DNA from: Limnoglobus sp043780595
GTDB lineage: Bacteria; Planctomycetota; Planctomycetia; Gemmatales; Gemmataceae
Direction: 5' to 3'
DNA: 16,092 nt
NCBI GenBank assembly: GCA_043780595.1
Contig: JAYWCL010000229.1
Coordinates: 1 to 16,092 of the forward strand
The notes below the pieces were generated by a model. That model was not told where the DNA came from and did no database searches. It was given only the letters and a program-made list of their open reading frames with translations. Each line of letters begins with the position of its first letter. The stretch's first letter is position 1. The translations under genes were made by a program, and so were the position numbers. Positions 12,636 through 16,092 of this stretch are shown here, in pieces.

Positions 12636-14415
12636 GCGCGTCCCTTTCCACATTCGCAATCTCGCGTTGAATCTGCTGCGGGTTGCGCCCCAGTTGTTTT
12701 AGTAGAATGGTGAAGTTTCCGATTGCCGTACCCATATGCGGATGTCGGTGTCCCGTCCGATGCTGGAACACGAAAAAGATGACGAGACTCCGCTGAACAA
12801 GCGGTAACGCATCTGCTTCTCGATTCGTGGCAATCAGTAACCCACCTAAGCAGTTTAAGTCAAACGCCAACGCGGGATGATCGGGGTCGAAAGTCGCTTC
12901 ATCGATTGCCAACGCTCGGCGCGATAGCTGTTCCGCCTCTGTAAACAGGTTCATATCATGTAATAATACAGCCAAATTGTTGAGGATTCTTGCAACTTGT
13001 GGATGACTCTTACCGTAAATATACTCGTCAATAGTCAACGCCTTACGAAGCAGCGGCATCGCCTCCGATAATCGATCAGTAGCGTTCAATAATAGTGCCA
13101 AGTTATTGAGTGCTAAAGCAACTCTTGGATGATTCTCACCGAAATACTTTTCGACTATCGCTAATGACTGTTGCATTAGCTGTTCTGCTTCAGCGAATCG
13201 TTTAGTGTCCTGAAGAATTTGAGCTAAATTTCCAAGCCGATTCGCGACTGTAGGATGGTCATTGCCGAAACTCGCTTTGTCGATGGCTAACGCCCATCGA
13301 TACATTTTTTCTGCCTCAAACTGCCGGCTGGTGTGATTCAATACATATGCAAGATTACTGAGTCGAACGGCGACGCTAGGGTGATACCTGCCGAAACTTG
13401 CCTCATCGATCGCCAACGCGCGTCGCATCAGCGGCTCTGCCTCTGCCAATCGGTTTGTCACCTGTAGCATTTGTGCCAAGTTATTCAGGCTCACTGCGGT
13501 TTTGTGGCTGTCTGGGCCGAAGTGTTGTTCGGCGGTTTGCAGTGCTTGTTGGAGATAGAACTCCGCGCGATCGTACTGTGCGACATCGTCGAAGACATTT
13601 GCTAAATCGCGGCAAATCTCCCAGCGCAGTTCGGGGTCGGCGGCGACGTTGGCTTGCAAGGTGTAGGCTTCTTGCAACGCGGTCAGCGCCACGTCCCACT
13701 GCATCTGGCGGCGTGCCTGGTTGCCCGCGCGTTGCAGCAACGTGGCGAGCAATAGCTCGCGCCCCGGCTTGCCGCGCAGCTTGTTTGCTTCGGCAAGTGT
13801 CTCGGCAGGGTCGCCGGTATCTCCCCCTTCGTCGCGGTCGAGCGATAGCCATTCGGCCTTCGGCAGCCGTCCGATCCGTTCGCGGCTGGTGCCGGCCGGT
13901 TCGATGCGATACACCCCCGACCGGATCGACCAGATATCGGGTGCGGCCCCGCTCAGCATCTGTTCGAATCGCCCCGGAAGCGCGAGCGCCACCGTGCAGG
14001 GGAATCGCTTTTGCAGCGTGTTGCGGTATCGATTGAGCTTCATCAACGCGAGTTCCCAACTGCGTTGATGCTCTTCAAACGCATCGGGTTCGGCAGGGTC
14101 GGCATCGATCCAGATCAGCCGCAAGGAAGCCGAATTCGGCGCGAATTCGAGCAGCGATTCCGCAAGGCTATCCGGCCCCTTCGCCGGGTCGAACCGCACC
14201 CGCGCGATGGCACCCGGTTCGGGCAGGATTTGTCGAAGTTGATCGCGCACCAGTGCAATCGCCCAGTCGTCGGGTGCGAAGACCACGATGAACGAAAACT
14301 GGTCGTCGGTCAGTTCGAAGTGCCGCGCGAGCAACTGCCAGCCTTCGATTTCGCCCCAGCGGTACAGGTGCGCGATCGACTGCGCCGTAAACGTACTCGG
14401 AGTTATGTCGGCCAC
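12595..14415 (-). CDS. TPR (kinesin-light-chain type) protein paired with a P-loop NTPase
   Basis: The GTG start at 14415 lies 6 bp after the NTPase stop, so translation is probably coupled; the product is 606 aa. Residues 1-175 form a conserved N-terminal domain: SFIVVFAPDDWAIALVRDQL (41-60), LRLIWIDADP (98-107) and MKLNRYRNTLQKRFPCTVAL (125-144). Then comes APDIWSIRSGVYRIEP (158-173). The 'LN..R......PC...LP......APD.W..R.G.Y' pattern recurs in bacterial proteins with NTPase-like N-termini and TPRs. Residues about 225-300 are helical. Seven KLC-type TPR units of about 42 residues follow (HPxVAxxLNNLAxLL at about 304, 345, 387, 429, 471, 513 and 558). A nucleotide-binding P-loop is not visible, so nucleotide hydrolysis is left to the upstream partner. 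The likely role is target sensing or scaffolding in a split STAND-like module. The DNA coding for the TPR array is noticeably AT-richer than its flanks. Confidence 0.9.
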   Translation of the reverse strand: MADITPSTFTAQSIAHLYRWGEIEGWQLLARHFELTDDQFSFIVVFAPDDWAIALVRDQLRQILPEPGAIARVRFDPAKGPDSLAESLLEFAPNSASLRLIWIDADPAEPDAFEEHQRSWELALMKLNRYRNTLQKRFPCTVALALPGRFEQMLSGAAPDIWSIRSGVYRIEPAGTSRERIGRLPKAEWLSLDRDEGGDTGDPAETLAEANKLRGKPGRELLLATLLQRAGNQARRQMQWDVALTALQEAYTLQANVAADPELRWEICRDLANVFDDVAQYDRAEFYLQQALQTAEQHFGPDSHKTAVSLNNLAQMLQVTNRLAEAEPLMRRALAIDEASFGRYHPSVAVRLSNLAYVLNHTSRQFEAEKMYRWALAIDKASFGNDHPTVANRLGNLAQILQDTKRFAEAEQLMQQSLAIVEKYFGENHPRVALALNNLALLLNATDRLSEAMPLLRKALTIDEYIYGKSHPQVARILNNLAVLLHDMNLFTEAEQLSRRALAIDEATFDPDHPALAFDLNCLGGLLIATNREADALPLVQRSLVIFFVFQHRTGHRHPHMGTAIGNFTILLKQLGRNPQQIQREIANVERDARERYSRRDKPGGS

Positions 14416-14421
14416 AATCGC

Positions 14422-15792
14422 CTACTTTACCGGCTGTTCCGGCGGTTTCATGGCGGCATCGCGGCGGAGGATTTCTTCGACGTCATCGCGAATGAGCGGA
14501 TGCACATCGTACCAAACCTTGCCGTTGCGGAGCATCAACGCGCAGTGCGTATCGAGCAAGAACGTCACCCGTTGCAGGCTGACGGGCGTGAGATCCTCCA
14601 GCATACAATCGCGTTGCCGGCCGATCTGGTGCAAGAGCTTCGCATCGACGATATTGCTCGGGCGGTACGACGTTCGCAGGTTGTTAATCGCCGCTTCGAC
14701 GATCTGCGGTGTGGTCGGCAACGAATGGGATCGCACCACCGTTTCCTTCAACAACGAGATCAAATCGCGAAAGTGGCCGCCGGATGACGCGATGAGTTTG
14801 TCCGCCAGTGAATAGCTGCCCGACTTCGTCGGTTTGCCGAAGTAGCGGACCATCCCTTCGGGAGTGAAACGGCGTTCGACGACGCGCTGCATCGTCTTCC
14901 AACCGGCCGCGATGCGCGTCCGCTTCTCGTCGTTCTTCCAAAGTTTGACGTTGTAGAGCATCCGGATTTCGCTCATCTGCGGCAGTTTGAATTTCAGCCA
15001 CGGAGGAAGCGTGTACACCATGTGGACGAACGGGATTTTCAAATCCTTGCGGTGGTTCGCCAACAGACTCGTGACGCTGTCGGTCACGCGGCCATCGGTC
15101 CCGACGGGGTCGCGAAGTTGTTCCAACTGATCGAACAGGAACACCACTTTGCAGTCCGAGCCTCGAGCTTTCCGAATTGCTTTGATTCCGAAGTCGAAGA
15201 ACTTGTGGACCTCATCCAGCAATTCGCCGAGCCGCAAGCCAAGCTTTTCTCGCAGCTTATTGCGAAATGAGGGGACTTCTTTCAGCGATGTCTTGATCGT
15301 GGTGCCAATGTCCGTACCCGGGATGTTGGCTTTGAAATCGAAACCATCGATCTTGATTTCGGTTTTCCGCAGCCAGTGGCTGATTCGTGTCCAGAAGCCT
15401 TCATCAGCCAGTTTTACCTTCAGCGATGCCTCGATCGCCTCGCTGAACGAACCGGCCAATACGAGCAAGAAATCAGTGATTTCCACCGGCTCGGTGGGCA
15501 GGAGATAGTCCAAAGCGTTCGCGTATGCGACGAAATGACCCGATGCTTCCAACTGCTTTTTCAACCGGAACAATTCGGTCGTTTTGCCCGCACCGCGAAA
15601 GCCCGAGATGTAGCTCAGGCTTTCGACTTCGGCGAGTTTGATATCGTCGTAGATCAGCTTGACGGGATCGGCGGGATCGCCATCGTACAGCGGCTCGTAC
15701 AGTTCGTTTTCGGGCTGAAGCGCATCGTCGACCTTCAAACGACGGTACAGAAACTGGCGAAAGTCGAAGTCGGGCAGAGGCAGTGTACTCAT
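14422..15792 (-). CDS. P-loop NTPase (AAA/STAND-like), partner of the TPR protein
   Basis: The start is the ATG at 15792; no strong Shine-Dalgarno is present and a perfect 14-bp palindrome overlaps the codon. The product is 456 aa. Walker A is GFRGAGKTTELFRL (64-77) and Walker B is KVVFLFDQLEQL (215-226, with D221). Between them lies a long helical insert (about 115-210) with basic segments. Downstream, IASSGGHFRDLISLLKE (334-350) fits the sensor/lid region of STAND and Orc-like ATPases. Residues 380-445 (TPVSLQRVTFLLDTHCALML, then VWYDVHPLIRDDVEEIL) look like a winged-helix domain. No nuclease, protease or TIR effector is attached. The N-terminal 50 residues are acidic and proline-containing. 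With the TPR gene 6 bp downstream it forms a two-gene operon. It probably uses ATP binding to switch the complex. Antiviral or stress signalling is inference only. Confidence 0.9.
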   Translation of the reverse strand: MSTLPLPDFDFRQFLYRRLKVDDALQPENELYEPLYDGDPADPVKLIYDDIKLAEVESLSYISGFRGAGKTTELFRLKKQLEASGHFVAYANALDYLLPTEPVEITDFLLVLAGSFSEAIEASLKVKLADEGFWTRISHWLRKTEIKIDGFDFKANIPGTDIGTTIKTSLKEVPSFRNKLREKLGLRLGELLDEVHKFFDFGIKAIRKARGSDCKVVFLFDQLEQLRDPVGTDGRVTDSVTSLLANHRKDLKIPFVHMVYTLPPWLKFKLPQMSEIRMLYNVKLWKNDEKRTRIAAGWKTMQRVVERRFTPEGMVRYFGKPTKSGSYSLADKLIASSGGHFRDLISLLKETVVRSHSLPTTPQIVEAAINNLRTSYRPSNIVDAKLLHQIGRQRDCMLEDLTPVSLQRVTFLLDTHCALMLRNGKVWYDVHPLIRDDVEEILRRDAAMKPPEQPVK

Positions 15793-15804
15793 GCTTTAAA
15801 GCAT
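15791..15804. promoter_or_regulatory. Perfect 14-bp palindrome overlapping the NTPase start codon
   Basis: ATGCTTTAAAGCAT is its own reverse complement, and one arm includes the first two bases read of the NTPase ATG (15792-15791). Its position would allow a bound protein, or an RNA stem, to block initiation. It could equally be coincidental; no regulator gene is adjacent. Confidence 0.45.
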
Positions 15805-15899
15805 ATCGCGAAGTCGCACAGTAGCATAGCGCAAGCCACGCACTCTGCCCGATTCCGTGACTCGCGCCATTACCCGTTTCGCCGCCACCAAAAATCGGT

Positions 15900-15928
15900 T
15901 TGACATTTCCCGGTCGTATCGGCATAAG
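15900..15928 (+). promoter_or_regulatory. Candidate promoter of the right-edge secreted protein
   Basis: TTGACA (15900-15905, perfect) and CATAAG (15923-15928, 4 of 6) are separated by 17 nt, about 45 bp before the start at 15974. The 181-bp divergent gap 15793-15973 otherwise holds no supported gene. Confidence 0.55.
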
Positions 15929-15973
15929 TCGCGACTCTCGCAAAAATATCCTTCACCCGACGGAGAGCGTTCG

Positions 15974-16092
15974 ATGTTACGCACGCGGTTACTTGCGGTT
16001 TTGGGGGTGGTGTCGCTGTCGGTTTCGGCTTCGGCGCAAGGGCCGTTGACGGGCGGCACGCCGGTGGGGCGCGCGTCGCTTCAGCCGGTGGG
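15974..16092 (+). CDS. N-terminus of an exported protein (cut by the window edge)
   Basis: The ATG at 15974 is preceded by CGGAGAG with about 7-nt spacing and by a good promoter. The first 39 codons encode a signal peptide: MLRTR, then the core LLAVLGVVSLSVSASA, then AQG as probable cleavage site. A glycine/proline-rich start of the mature protein follows (PLTGGTPVGRASLQPVG). The frame is open to the end of the window. The rest of the gene, and so its function, is outside. It is divergent from the NTPase/TPR operon. Confidence 0.8.
   Translation, partial: MLRTRLLAVLGVVSLSVSASAQGPLTGGTPVGRASLQPV

Overview
The window looks like chromosomal DNA of a Gemmata-type planctomycete (family Gemmataceae). 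It is GC-rich, and two surface or secreted proteins carry the planctomycete N-terminal LExRxxPA-type motif (LEDRLTPA and LEGREVPA). Other typical planctomycete traits are delta-60 and FG-GAP-like surface repeats, a single CxxCH secreted protein and kinesin-light-chain TPRs. There is no rRNA, tRNA, CRISPR array or intact transposon; an IS110 transposase relic lies near the left end. Species-level placement is not possible from the sequence alone.

Layout. Positions 1-737 hold no convincing intact gene: a degenerate 102-bp-period direct repeat, small hairpins and the IS110 relic. A secreted protein of unknown function follows (738-1607, +). It converges on a four-gene minus-strand operon (4598-1726): ArsR-type regulator, tiny membrane peptide, rhodanese/DUF2892 (YgaP-like) protein, and a CoA-disulfide-reductase-like flavoprotein fused to a rhodanese. 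This reads as a sulfane-sulfur/persulfide handling operon. Its promoter has perfect consensus boxes placed so that the regulator is probably translated from a leaderless mRNA. Next come a minus-strand FG-GAP-like protein with a degenerate LytM/M23 domain (6553-4718) and a P1B-5-type metal-transport ATPase (8598-6715). Then come a plus-strand delta-60 repeat surface protein (8849-10294), a stand-alone double Clp_N protein (10554-11057) and a plus-strand secreted mono-heme-motif protein (11126-12541). The right end carries a minus-strand pair, a P-loop (AAA/STAND-like) NTPase followed 6 bp later by a TPR protein (15792-12595), and the start of another secreted protein (15974 to the edge).

Most interesting structure. 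Two single genes, the M23-like protein and the mono-heme protein, each sit between long direct repeats (51 bp with 3 mismatches; 70 bp with 1 mismatch). The repeats are copies of the 3' ends of the flanking genes. Removing each gene plus one repeat copy would restore an older arrangement: ATPase directly before the ArsR operon, and the Clp_N gene directly convergent with the TPR gene. Two such cases within 8 kb suggest one process, either insertion of single-gene cassettes with long target-derived duplications or recombination that preserves gene ends. The NTPase/TPR pair, possibly with the Clp_N protein, resembles a split STAND-type signalling or conflict module and is the best candidate for an uncharacterised multi-gene system.
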